A DNA stretch of 32,774 nucleotides, taken from assembly GCA_036721855.1 (NCBI GenBank), contig DAIMKF010000021.1, forward strand, positions 1 through 32,774. Direction: 5' to 3'. Positions 1-7,866 of this stretch are shown here, piece by piece; positions within the stretch are counted from its first letter, which is position 1; every line of letters begins with the position of its first letter. The notes beneath the pieces were generated by a model. It was not told where the DNA came from. It saw nothing but the letters and a program-made list of their open reading frames with translations, and ran no database searches. The DNA comes from JAHDNZ01 sp036721855. Lineage in GTDB: Bacteria > Bacillota > DTU065. A program made the position numbers and the translations under genes.

Positions 1-45
1 GGATACCTCAGCTTCAGTGAATGTTATTCTGCAAGCAATGTGTAA
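1..45 (+). CDS. C-terminal end of a group II intron-encoded protein (partial)
   Basis: The first 14 codons of frame 1 end in TAA at 43-45 and read GYLSFSECYSASNV. The length and the Gly-Tyr...Tyr pattern resemble the last residues of group II intron reverse transcriptase/maturases, and the stop lies about 10 bases before a domain V-like RNA, the usual arrangement. The rest of the protein lies outside the window. The call rests mainly on the RNA that follows, because so short a peptide proves little alone. Confidence 0.4.
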   Translation, partial: GYLSFSECYSASNV

Positions 46-129
46 ACTTTGGAAGAGCCGTATACCGAACGGTACATACGGTGCTGTGGGAGGTCGGCTA
101 CTCAAATAAGGGGTAGCCTCCTGCCCGAT
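1..129 (+). mobile_element. 3' end of a group II intron (domains V and VI)
   Basis: Positions 55-84 fold like group II domain V: GAGCCGTAT (55-63) pairs with ATACGGTGC (76-84) with one A/G mismatch, followed by an AC bulge at 74-75 and a small distal stem ACC/GGU around a GAAC loop. The catalytic AGC triad is at 56-58. The distal stem has three pairs against the usual five, so the element may be divergent. Domain VI follows: GGCTAC and GTAGCC form a stem around 96-118, and the element ends CTCCTGCCCGAT near 129, as many bacterial group II introns do. Its orientation is opposite to dapF, and its 3' boundary falls inside the dapF reading frame. Confidence 0.72.
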
Positions 130-994
130 TTATAATAGAGTTAGGGATTTTTATATAACCTGAATAGACTTCTACTGCGCTTCCCTTCATAAATACGCGA
201 TTTAGCTTTTTATCCCACCTAATAAAAAGAGACCCACCTTTTGAAACAACAGTAGCTTTAGCTTCGGTTTTATTAGCTAACGAAGTCGCTACCAAAGCGG
301 CACAAGCACCGGTACCGCAAGCAAGTGTTTCGCCACTACCTCTTTCCCAAACACGCATCTTTAATAATTGTCGATCTATAACTTGTACAAAATCAATATT
401 GGCTTTTTGGGGTAACAACTCGTGATTTTCTAAAAGTTTTCCGATAATTTTTACCGGAAAACCTTCCACGTCATTAACTTCTACCACAAAATGTGGTGGT
501 CCAATTCTAATTCCTGTGCCATAATAGACTAAACCATCTTTAAGTGGCAATTCTACATTAACAGCCATAGCCTCTGCAGGGCCTTTTAAGGGAATATCTT
601 TAAAATTTAGTTTTGGTTCTCCCATATCAACTTCAATCAATTCAACACTTTCGTTTTCACAGGTTAAGGTCAAAGTAATTATTCCGGCGAGCGTTTCAAC
701 CGAAAGAGGGTTTTTTTTCAACAGGTTATGTTCATAAACATATTTACCAAGGCAACGAATACCGTTGCCACACATTTCCCCCTCAGAGCCATCGGCATTA
801 AAGATGCGCATTCTACAATCAGCATGCTGCGATGGCAAAATCACAATTAAACCATCAGAACCTATAGAAAAATGACGAGGACTAACTAATCTGGAGATAG
901 ATGGCCAGTCTATATTATCTGGGAAGCGCCTGCTAAGACCATCAACATAAACATAGTCGTTGCCAAGACCATGCATCTTTGTGAATTTAAGCAA
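98..994 (-). CDS. dapF: Diaminopimelate epimerase
   Basis: DapF interconverts LL- and meso-diaminopimelate in the cytosol, for lysine and peptidoglycan synthesis. The protein has 298 residues, against about 275 usual. Both catalytic cysteines are visible: Cys75 in MCGNGIRC and Cys226 in ETLACGTGACAA. The N-terminal MHGLGNDYVYVD motif is intact. The start is TTG at 994, with AAGGAGGG six bases upstream; no better start is seen. The last nine or ten residues (RAGGYPLFE) are read from the 3' end of the group II intron on the other strand, so the natural C-terminus has been replaced. This lies after the catalytic fold and probably leaves activity intact. The neighbouring gene is divergent, so dapF looks monocistronic here. 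Confidence 0.96.
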   Translation of the reverse strand: MLKFTKMHGLGNDYVYVDGLSRRFPDNIDWPSISRLVSPRHFSIGSDGLIVILPSQHADCRMRIFNADGSEGEMCGNGIRCLGKYVYEHNLLKKNPLSVETLAGIITLTLTCENESVELIEVDMGEPKLNFKDIPLKGPAEAMAVNVELPLKDGLVYYGTGIRIGPPHFVVEVNDVEGFPVKIIGKLLENHELLPQKANIDFVQVIDRQLLKMRVWERGSGETLACGTGACAALVATSLANKTEAKATVVSKGGSLFIRWDKKLNRVFMKGSAVEVYSGYIKIPNSIINRAGGYPLFE

Positions 995-1145
995 GAATTA
1001 CCCTCCTTTATAATATCCGATAAAAACACATTTAAGGCAGTGAGCCATAATAAGGTGTATACGACAGGACTGGTTTAGTAAGTAAAGGAACGAGCTTTTT
1101 TATCAAGAATATGTTTTAAAGTAAATCAATTTTGGAGGATTTAGC

Positions 1146-2204
1146 ATGAAGATAATTCTAAGTTTATTATCATTTTTACTTCTTCTAAACACAGCTTTGG
1201 CCGATATGAGTATCGAAGAAAAAGAAGCTCTCTTTTTTGGTTCCCAAAGGTATACAATAACCGGAACCTTTTTCGATTTTCAGCACCATTCCACCGTAGA
1301 AGGAGTTTATTGGAACCCTCAGGCAGCAAAGTTTACCGACCAAATGTGGGAACAAAAGATCGAAGAAATGGCAGAAATTGGCATGAAGTATGTTGTTGTG
1401 ATGGCGGTTGCGCTGAACAACAAAAGTTTTTATCCTTCAGAGATCCTTCCCAAATATCCAATTAAAGCTTATGATCCAGTAGAGGCAGTTTTAAAAGCAG
1501 CAGCTAAAAAAGGTATAAAAGTATTTTTAGGCGCTGGTTTTTATGGTGACTGGACTAATCCCTGGCAAGCATTTACAGACAAAACGGTTAGAGAAAAAAC
1601 CAGAAGAGCGATCAAAGAACTAAGTGAACGTTATGGCCACTACGAGAGTTTTTACGGTTTTTACTGGCCTAATGAATTAGGGATTAATGGTTATTTTCCA
1701 CAAGCTTTTATTGATCATGTAAACGAGAATAATAGCTGGGCAAAAGAATATCTCCCAAGAGCCAAAATCTTAATTGCTCCCTATGGCACTAATCGGGTTA
1801 AAGCAGATGCTTTTTATGTTGAGCAGCTAAAAGCACTGGGAGTAGATATAATTGCCTATCAAGATGAGGTGGGAGTAGAAAAAACTGATTTTGATGATCT
1901 GCCTTATATTTTTGAAAACTTAAAGAAAGCTCATGAACTGGCTGGGGTAACACTTTGGGCTGATATGGAGATCTTTAGATTTGAAGAGAGAGTTTACAAC
2001 AGTGCTTTATTGCCCGCTGATATCAACCGCATTCGTATGCAGTTAAAAGGTATAGGACCTTATGTCGAAGAGATTCTCTGTTATCAGTATATTGGTCTAA
2101 TGGATAAGCCCGAAAGCGAAGCTCCTCTAGGACCAAGGAAAGCTCAACAACTGTACCAGGACTATTCGAATTACCTACAAGGTCTACCGACAATTAAGCC
2201 TTGA
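1146..2204 (+). CDS. Secreted DUF4434-like (glycosidase-fold) protein
   Basis: A 352-residue protein with an N-terminal signal peptide (about residues 1-19, ending near ALA). The body looks like the DUF4434 family, which adopts a TIM-barrel fold related to glycoside hydrolases: an early GTFFDFQHH segment, the helix around MWEQKIEEMAEIGMKYVVV, a GAGFYGDW strand, YGFYWPNE with a candidate acid Glu, and later WADMEIF with a second candidate acidic residue. The substrate is unknown; an extracellular or envelope carbohydrate is a guess. The start ATG is preceded by TTGGAGGA. It stands 63 bases before the ABC genes and may or may not share their transcript. I recognise the family from pattern memory only. 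Confidence 0.65.
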   Translation: MKIILSLLSFLLLLNTALADMSIEEKEALFFGSQRYTITGTFFDFQHHSTVEGVYWNPQAAKFTDQMWEQKIEEMAEIGMKYVVVMAVALNNKSFYPSEILPKYPIKAYDPVEAVLKAAAKKGIKVFLGAGFYGDWTNPWQAFTDKTVREKTRRAIKELSERYGHYESFYGFYWPNELGINGYFPQAFIDHVNENNSWAKEYLPRAKILIAPYGTNRVKADAFYVEQLKALGVDIIAYQDEVGVEKTDFDDLPYIFENLKKAHELAGVTLWADMEIFRFEERVYNSALLPADINRIRMQLKGIGPYVEEILCYQYIGLMDKPESEAPLGPRKAQQLYQDYSNYLQGLPTIKP

Positions 2205-2267
2205 TGAAACATATATCTTTAGTTTTCGTATAAATAGATAGCATAGGTTACCATAGGAGGTGTTGTT

Positions 2268-3179
2268 TTGGCTCAAGATATTTATGTAAAAAATCTAAGA
2301 CATAACTATAGTGATGTAGTTGCTGTAGATGATATCTCTTTTTTTGTCGAACGCGGTGAGATATTTGGGCTGTTAGGACCAAATGGAGCCGGAAAATCAA
2401 CTACTACAGAGATACTAGTGGGCTTAAAAAAAAGAAAAGAAGGAGTAGTAAAGGTTTTAGGGTTTGACCCCCAAGATAGTGACAATGAATTTAAAAAACG
2501 AATAGGTGTGCAGTTACAGACTCCTGCTCTCTTTGAAAGGCTTCAAGTCAAGGAAATGCTCCACCTTTTTGCCAGCTTTTACCCCCAGCCACTTAAAGTA
2601 AAGGAAACTTTAGAATTAGTAGGTTTAGAGGAAAAGCAAAACACTCTTTCGTCTAAACTATCAGGAGGTCAGTTGCAAAGATTAAGTGTCGCTTTGGCTT
2701 TAATTAGTAATGCTGATATTATCTTTTTAGATGAGCCAACAACAGGACTTGATCCACAGGCTAGGAGAGGAATGTGGGATGTAATAGAAGATCTTAAAAA
2801 GCAGGGCAAAACAGTATTTCTGACAACTCATTATCTAGATGAAGCCGAGAAATTATGTGACAGAGTAGCAATTGTTGATTATGGCAAAATAATTGCCCTG
2901 GGCACACCTGAGGAACTGATTCACTATCATTTTGCAGAACAAGCACTAGAGTTTGATATACCAAGAGAAAAGCATCATTTAATTACAAGTACTATCAAGG
3001 GAGCAAAAATTGAATTTAATGAAAATAGAGCTACAGTCTATACCGCAGAAGTTGCCGCTACAGTCGCAAATCTTCTTAACTTAAAAGACAACGGCTTTAA
3101 GTTAGACAGTTTTACAGTAAGAGGAGCTACTTTAGAAGATGTCTTTTTAAAACTGACAGGAAGGAGAATCAGGGAATGA
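2268..3179 (+). CDS. ABC-2 type exporter, ATP-binding subunit
   Basis: A 303-residue cytoplasmic ATPase of the CcmA/drug-export class. Walker A GPNGAGKS is at 37-44, the signature LSGGQ at 131-135, Walker B IIFLDEP at 151-157 with catalytic Glu156, and the H-loop His at 188. The C-terminal 80 residues match the DUF4162-like tail common in this class. It starts with TTG at 2268, after ATAGGAGGTG. The stop overlaps the start of the permease gene by four bases (ATGA), so the two are translationally coupled and surely form one transporter. The substrate cannot be read from the sequence; multidrug or antibiotic export is typical for the class. Confidence 0.93.
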   Translation: MAQDIYVKNLRHNYSDVVAVDDISFFVERGEIFGLLGPNGAGKSTTTEILVGLKKRKEGVVKVLGFDPQDSDNEFKKRIGVQLQTPALFERLQVKEMLHLFASFYPQPLKVKETLELVGLEEKQNTLSSKLSGGQLQRLSVALALISNADIIFLDEPTTGLDPQARRGMWDVIEDLKKQGKTVFLTTHYLDEAEKLCDRVAIVDYGKIIALGTPEELIHYHFAEQALEFDIPREKHHLITSTIKGAKIEFNENRATVYTAEVAATVANLLNLKDNGFKLDSFTVRGATLEDVFLKLTGRRIRE

Positions 3180-4228
3180 AGATCTTTTTTCAACTATTTA
3201 ATGCTCATCTAAAGGATCTGTTTCGTGATAAGATGGTTCTTTTCTGGTTCTTCCTTTTTCCTATACTATTCGTGTTTTTATATGGGACTATCTTTTCTAG
3301 TACCGGCAATGAAAAATTTAATATCTCTTTAGCTGCTCCTGAAAAAAGCCCTACAGTAGCCGTTTTTGAAAAGATACCTGTATTTGATATCACTTATCTT
3401 AATCAAGAAAATGCTCTTAGGAATTTAAAACAAGGTAAAACTGATGTGGCAGTTTTAATTCAAAACAATGATGCTGGTAAAGAACAGGTTTTTATTCATT
3501 ATAAAAATGATCAAAATAGTACAGGTACTATTGTAGCAGGGCTGATTAGACAAGTGCTAACTGAAGTGGAGCTGGCAAAATCTGGGCTGCCAAGGCATTA
3601 TCAGATAATAGAAAGGCCTGAAGAGGAACAATCTATGCGCATGATTGATTATATTTTGCCAGGTATTTTAGGGATGGCTATTATGCAGCTCGGTCTTTTT
3701 GGTAGTATGCAGTTTGTAACTTATAGAGAAAAACGAATTATTAAAAGACTGGCTTTAGCACCTATTTCTAAAGTGAGCTTTTTGAGCTCAGAGATCCTCT
3801 TAAGACTTATAATGAGCTTAGTTCAAGGCCTTTTAATTTTATCTATAGGTAACCTCGTCTATAAAGTACCAATTAAAGGCTCACCCATAGCGATTGTCGG
3901 TATAATTCTACTTGGCTCTAGCGTGTTTATTAGTCTGGGCTATCTAATTTGCTCTTTCGCTAAAACAACAGAAGCTGCCAATGGCTTAGTTCAAGCAGTG
4001 CAGTTTCCCATGATGTTTCTATCTGGTATTTTCTTCCCTTTGAACTTTTTACCTGCATCTTTACTACCGGTTGTGAAAGTAATGCCTTTAACATATTTGG
4101 GAGATAGTTTGAGACAAATTATTCTGGGACTCTCAGGTGATATTAACTTACTAACCGGAATCACAGTCTTATTAGGTTGGCTAATCATTACCTTATTCTT
4201 AGCAGTGCGCTTTTTTCGCTGGGAATAA
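3176..4228 (+). CDS. ABC-2 type exporter, permease subunit
   Basis: A 350-residue membrane protein. One hydrophobic segment near residues 20-40 is followed by an extracytoplasmic domain of about 130 residues, then five or six membrane segments from about residue 157 to 345. This is the layout of ABC-2 permeases of the YhgE/LinJ type. The motif region around FPMMFLSGIFFPLNFLP is typical of the last third of the family. It overlaps the upstream ATPase gene by four bases and is its partner. The small membrane protein at 4248 follows after 19 bases and is probably in the same transcript, which ends at the hairpin at 4470-4504. Confidence 0.92.
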   Translation: MKIFFQLFNAHLKDLFRDKMVLFWFFLFPILFVFLYGTIFSSTGNEKFNISLAAPEKSPTVAVFEKIPVFDITYLNQENALRNLKQGKTDVAVLIQNNDAGKEQVFIHYKNDQNSTGTIVAGLIRQVLTEVELAKSGLPRHYQIIERPEEEQSMRMIDYILPGILGMAIMQLGLFGSMQFVTYREKRIIKRLALAPISKVSFLSSEILLRLIMSLVQGLLILSIGNLVYKVPIKGSPIAIVGIILLGSSVFISLGYLICSFAKTTEAANGLVQAVQFPMMFLSGIFFPLNFLPASLLPVVKVMPLTYLGDSLRQIILGLSGDINLLTGITVLLGWLIITLFLAVRFFRWE

Positions 4229-4247
4229 ATTAAAGCTGGTGATATAA

Positions 4248-4460
4248 ATGTGGCATATAATTCTTTGGCCGCTTAAGTTTCTTGTCTGGCTATTACTTTT
4301 ACCGTTTAAACTCGTACTAACTATTTTTACCGGTATATGGGCGGTAATTGTCTTTGTTTTAGGGTTGCTAATTTTAATTCCCCTGACAATTGTCTTTGGT
4401 TTAATACCGCTTCTTATACTTGTGACAATTGGTGTACTTTTTACAGCTTTGGTGTGTTAA
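4248..4460 (+). CDS. Small two-helix membrane protein
   Basis: A 70-residue, extremely hydrophobic protein without a recognised family. Two long membrane segments cover about residues 5-30 and 33-68, with few charged residues (Lys10, Lys21). The start ATG at 4248 has GGTGATATAA before it, a modest ribosome site. It lies 19 bases after the ABC permease and before the terminator, so it is probably the last gene of that operon. It could be an accessory subunit of the transporter, but proteins of this kind also occur alone. The hydrophobic composition matches a real membrane protein rather than a chance frame. Confidence 0.6.
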   Translation: MWHIILWPLKFLVWLLLLPFKLVLTIFTGIWAVIVFVLGLLILIPLTIVFGLIPLLILVTIGVLFTALVC

Positions 4461-4469
4461 GAAAATAAA

Positions 4470-4504
4470 AGTAGCCTAGACTTAAAACACCTAGGCTACT
4501 TTTT
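4470..4504 (+). terminator. Bidirectional intrinsic terminator
   Basis: AGTAGCCTAG (4470-4479) pairs perfectly with CTAGGCTACT (4491-4500), followed by TTTTT. On the other strand the same stem is followed by TTTTATTTTC, so it can also stop transcripts of the convergent SDR gene. Confidence 0.9.
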
Positions 4505-4597
4505 GGCAATTGATTTAGAAAAGGGAAGAATTACGGTAAGGTAGCTTCTTTGAATGACGTCTCATTCATTAAATGTCTAAAAATAACATATTTTAGT

Positions 4598-5602
4598 TCA
4601 ATTAAATCTAGGTCTGCGTAAAAGCCCTTGGCTGGTGAACCAAGCGATTGTATCTTTAGCCGTATCAAAAAAGCTACGTGGTTTATATCCTAAAACCTGT
4701 TCTGCTTTTTTATAAGAAAGTAGCGAATTTGATTTTAGTACATAGAGCGAATAGCTGGTAAAACGAGGCTTTTTTTTACTCAAGTTTTGAAAAATTGGTG
4801 AAAATAAACTGGCAAAATGGGCCAGAGGGTAGGGTATTTTGAAGGCTTTAAGGCGTCTTTTCGTTACTTGTTGTATAGTGTAAAGAATGTTTTTTATAGG
4901 TAGGAGATTCCCTGAAAGAATAAAACGCTCGCCTTTGGCGGCTTTTTCGTAAGCTGCAATAATACCAAAAACAACATCTCGTACATCAACAAAGTCATAT
5001 TTTCCATCAACATAATAGAAAAAACCACGTGCATAATCTAAAAGCAATTGTCCCATTTCTGATATTTTGTAATCGAAAGGGCCAATAACTCCAGAAGGAA
5101 AGACAATGACAGCATTGAGTCCTTGTTTTATCCCTTCTTCCACAGCTAAGGTGGCTAAGGCCTTGGTTTTTGCATATGCACCCATAACATTTTCCGGGTC
5201 AATCAAAGTTTCTTCGGTAATAATAACACCTTGAGGTGGTTCGGAAAAAGCATGCACCGAACTTGTATAAACCAGACGTTTTATACCAAGTTCTAAAGCA
5301 AGATTAACGATATTTTTGGTTCCTATTACATTAACCGCATGCATTAGATCACTTTGGTCTGTGGTAAGGGAGATTATCCCAGCAAGATGGAAGATTCCCT
5401 CAACACCAGTCAAAGCTTCTTTAAGAGCGGTTAAATCTCTGACATCTGCTCGATAAATTTCCACATTTAGATCAGACAAACTGGCAGTATCTTCGTTTGG
5501 CGGTACTATGGCTCTGATTTGATAATGGCGGTTTAATAGTTCGCGAACTAGAGCATTTCCAACATGTCCTGTTGCTCCAGTTACGGCAATCACATCTAAC
5601 AC
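4598..5602 (-). CDS. NAD(P)-dependent epimerase/dehydratase (extended SDR)
   Basis: A 334-residue cytosolic Rossmann enzyme of the extended short-chain dehydrogenase group. The nucleotide-binding motif TGATGHVG is at 8-15, the active-site strand VYTSSVHA at 111-118, and the catalytic pair Tyr143/Lys147 in YAKTK. The second half resembles the dihydroflavonol-4-reductase/NDP-sugar epimerase-like branch, but the substrate is not predictable. The start is GTG at 5602 with AGGAAGGGAG upstream. It is convergent with the ABC operon and shares its terminator. A long non-coding stretch lies upstream, so it is probably a single-gene transcript. Confidence 0.88.
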   Translation of the reverse strand: MLDVIAVTGATGHVGNALVRELLNRHYQIRAIVPPNEDTASLSDLNVEIYRADVRDLTALKEALTGVEGIFHLAGIISLTTDQSDLMHAVNVIGTKNIVNLALELGIKRLVYTSSVHAFSEPPQGVIITEETLIDPENVMGAYAKTKALATLAVEEGIKQGLNAVIVFPSGVIGPFDYKISEMGQLLLDYARGFFYYVDGKYDFVDVRDVVFGIIAAYEKAAKGERFILSGNLLPIKNILYTIQQVTKRRLKAFKIPYPLAHFASLFSPIFQNLSKKKPRFTSYSLYVLKSNSLLSYKKAEQVLGYKPRSFFDTAKDTIAWFTSQGLLRRPRFN

Positions 5603-5861
5603 TCCCTTCCTAAGATCTTAGCTAATGTTTTCAGGTTATTTTTGCAAAACAAATTAATAAGGTACCATAACCTTTTAAATTATCTTGTGATTTAATTTTA
5701 AAGCAAAGGGATTTAATTAGCAAGGGTTATTATCGTTTGAACATCAACTTTCCAAGTAGAATAAAATTAACTACTGAACGGATTAGTGATATTTGGCAGA
5801 TTAGTTCAAGGAATCTATGTGTCAAAGCGAGAAGTTAATTATACTGTCATAATAAGATACT
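5603..5861. other. Non-coding stretch upstream of the 6023 gene leader
   Basis: AT-rich DNA between two genes pointing away from each other. I see no gene or strong hairpin here. The 10-mer GAACGGATTA at 5776-5785 recurs as half of the palindrome at 30480-30495. Confidence 0.5.
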
Positions 5862-6015
5862 AATTAGGGGCTACTCCTATCTTGGAGAAAAGCACTGGTA
5901 AAACTAAATATTTCGCAGCAAAAGACACACCTCTAATTTTTGTGTAGGGGAAAAAGTTAGAAGAGTTAAAACATCAATAATTTCCGGTTTAGCAGTTTAC
6001 AAGAATTTAGGGGAG
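5862..6015 (+). promoter_or_regulatory. Candidate structured leader with alternative pairing over the ribosome site
   Basis: AATTAGGGG (5862-5870) can pair over nine positions (one G-U) with CCTCTAATT (5930-5938), enclosing a small hairpin CTCC (5874-5877)/GGAG (5884-5887). The same CCTCTAA can instead pair with TTAGGGG at 6007-6013, which is the Shine-Dalgarno of the next gene (start 6023). A third option is CTAATTTTT (5933-5941) with AAAAAGTTAG (5951-5960). Such mutually exclusive pairing is what a translational riboswitch or thermosensor would show. I do not recognise the core as any known riboswitch class. Confidence 0.45.
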
Positions 6016-6022
6016 AAAGATC

Positions 6023-6577
6023 TTGAAAATTACTTTTATGGAATTAAAAACAGATAACCTAGTATTTGCGGAAAGAACAAAAAGAATATTTCATTTGTTA
6101 GAGCGAGGTAGAAAACAAGGTTCTGATCTTGTTTTGTTACCACTATTTACTAATATTCAAGAACTTGATGACTTAATTCGTGATAAAAAAGATTTTTTGA
6201 GAGGGACCAATGATTATCCGGATGTTTTTTTACTTCTTAGCGCAACTGAGGAAAACAAACAAGTTTACCTCTTAATATCCGAAGGAAAAGTTTATAACAG
6301 GCTTCTTATTGATCAAAACTCTGATATTGTTCTTACAATGGATCTAAAAAACCGGAATCTTAGTTTAAATTTGGCTGCTCCAAAGGAGAATGCTAAGCAA
6401 AGCTTGGTCATACATTGTAACTCATCTAAAACCACTCCGGTTAGTTTAAAAAGCCCAAACACGGCCCATTTGTTTTTAACAAGTTCAATTCAGGAGAGCC
6501 CCTTTCTTTATTACCGGCAGAAAAAAACAGATTTTCCTGAAAGCCAACAAAAAGCTCAAAGCGTTTGTTTAAAATAA
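6023..6577 (+). CDS. Hypothetical protein, weakly nitrilase-like N-terminus
   Basis: A 184-residue soluble protein of no family that I recognise with confidence. The first 45 residues recall the start of carbon-nitrogen hydrolases (nitrilase superfamily): a short strand, a helix ERTKRIFHLLERGRKQG, then SDLVLLPLF where active enzymes have a Pro-Glu. The catalytic Glu position would be Leu, and no Lys/Cys active-site motifs are seen, so if related it is a truncated, inactive relative (an active nitrilase has about 270 residues). The start is TTG at 6023 with TTAGGGGAG seven bases upstream; that site can be paired by the leader described at 5862-6015. No signal peptide or membrane segment is visible. 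Confidence 0.5.
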   Translation: MKITFMELKTDNLVFAERTKRIFHLLERGRKQGSDLVLLPLFTNIQELDDLIRDKKDFLRGTNDYPDVFLLLSATEENKQVYLLISEGKVYNRLLIDQNSDIVLTMDLKNRNLSLNLAAPKENAKQSLVIHCNSSKTTPVSLKSPNTAHLFLTSSIQESPFLYYRQKKTDFPESQQKAQSVCLK

Positions 6578-6680
6578 AAGTTCAATAGGGTAGTGGTTTT
6601 AGATGTTAAAATAAAACTATACATCGAAGTTATTAAGGCGGGTTTTTAGAAACTAAGTTGCTGGAAGAAGGTTGATAAAA

Positions 6681-7802
6681 ATGTCAGTCTATGCTGATCT
6701 TCATGTACATATCGGTCAAGCTAATAATCACTGGGTAAAGATAACCGCATCTAGAGCATTAACAATAAAAAATGCTCTTAAATATGCCAAAGAGATTAAA
6801 GGGGTTCATGTTCTTGGATTAATTGATTCAGGGAGCAAGCCAGTTATCTTAGAACTAGAAGAGCTGCTCGAACAAGGAGAATTAACAGAGTTAAAAGAGG
6901 GTGGCCTGTTAACTAAAAACGGGCTTTTGTTGATCTTAGGCTGGGAATTAGAATTAAAAGAGGTCCACTACCTAGCATATCTACCCTACCTAAGTTCTTT
7001 AAAAGAGTTAACTAAAGAACTCTGGCCTAGAACGAAGAATCAGGAGTTAAGCACACAAAAATATCTTATTTCACCAGCTGAGCTAAGATTAACAGTAGAA
7101 GGTTTAGGAGGTCTCTTTTTACCGGCTCATGGTTTTACACCTCACAAAGGTTTTTATGGCAAAGCCTACAATTCATTTCAGGAAGAATTTGATAAACCAT
7201 TTCTGGCTCTTGAGTTAGGCCTTTCTAGTTGCACAGAGATGGTTTCTGGGATAAGTGAATTGCATAAGACTGTCTTTTTGACCAATTCCGATGCTCACTC
7301 TTTGCCCAAAATCGCAAGGGAATATAATGAATTGAAGTTAAACTCATTAAGTTTTAAGGCTCTTAAAGAAACTATTACAAAAGAACAAATAATAGCCAAT
7401 TACGGATTGGATCCTAGGCTTGGTAAATACCATGAAACAGCTTGTCTTAAATGTGGCAAGCATCTACAACTAGAAATGCGCTGTCACTGTGGTGGTTATG
7501 CTGTAAAAGGAGTAAAGCCTCGTTGTGAAGAGTTGGGGGGTCTGAAAACCGGCAGAAAAAGACCACCTTATATTAAACAGATCCCACTTGAATTTCTCCC
7601 GGGAATAGGTCCTAAAACAATCTCTAAACTTTTAGAAGTGGGAACTGAACTAGAGATCTTGAATAAAATAGCTCTTGATGAGATTAAAAATGCTACTAAT
7701 CAGAAAATAGCCAATGTTATAAAAGACTCCAGAGAGGGTAAACTCATAATTACAGCTGGAGGAGCCGGTTATTACGGGAAAGTAAAAAAGCAGAATAGTT
7801 GA
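6681..7802 (+). CDS. EndoQ-like PHP-domain DNA repair endonuclease
   Basis: A 373-residue protein with the EndoQ architecture (endonuclease Q, known from Thermococcales and Bacillus pumilus), which nicks DNA 5' of deaminated bases and abasic sites. From the chosen start: a PHP metal site with Asp6, His8 and His10 (ADLHVH), PAHGFTPHKG near 148, and NSDAHS at 202-207; a zinc-finger-like CLKC/CHC set (Cys255, 258, 268, 270); and a helix-hairpin-helix LPGIGPKTISKLL at about 306-318. I chose ATG 6681 over the in-frame TTG 6672 because AGAAGG ends nine bases before the ATG but directly abuts the TTG. It precedes spoIIM by 64 bases, so a role in repair of dormant spore DNA is tempting but unproven. 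Confidence 0.8.
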   Translation: MSVYADLHVHIGQANNHWVKITASRALTIKNALKYAKEIKGVHVLGLIDSGSKPVILELEELLEQGELTELKEGGLLTKNGLLLILGWELELKEVHYLAYLPYLSSLKELTKELWPRTKNQELSTQKYLISPAELRLTVEGLGGLFLPAHGFTPHKGFYGKAYNSFQEEFDKPFLALELGLSSCTEMVSGISELHKTVFLTNSDAHSLPKIAREYNELKLNSLSFKALKETITKEQIIANYGLDPRLGKYHETACLKCGKHLQLEMRCHCGGYAVKGVKPRCEELGGLKTGRKRPPYIKQIPLEFLPGIGPKTISKLLEVGTELEILNKIALDEIKNATNQKIANVIKDSREGKLIITAGGAGYYGKVKKQNS

Positions 7803-7866
7803 TAAATAAGCTTATTATTAATTCTAAACCACACCCTAAGTGCATAGTTTGTCTAGGGGTGGTATT

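Noticed and set aside
4552..4567. GAATGA-CGTC-TCATTC as a terminator of the SDR gene
   Set aside because: Six weak pairs and no T-run; the stem at 4470-4504 is much better.
5862..5941. Match of the 6023 leader to c-di-GMP, cobalamin, yybP or preQ1 riboswitches
   Set aside because: None of the conserved core motifs that I remember for these classes is present.
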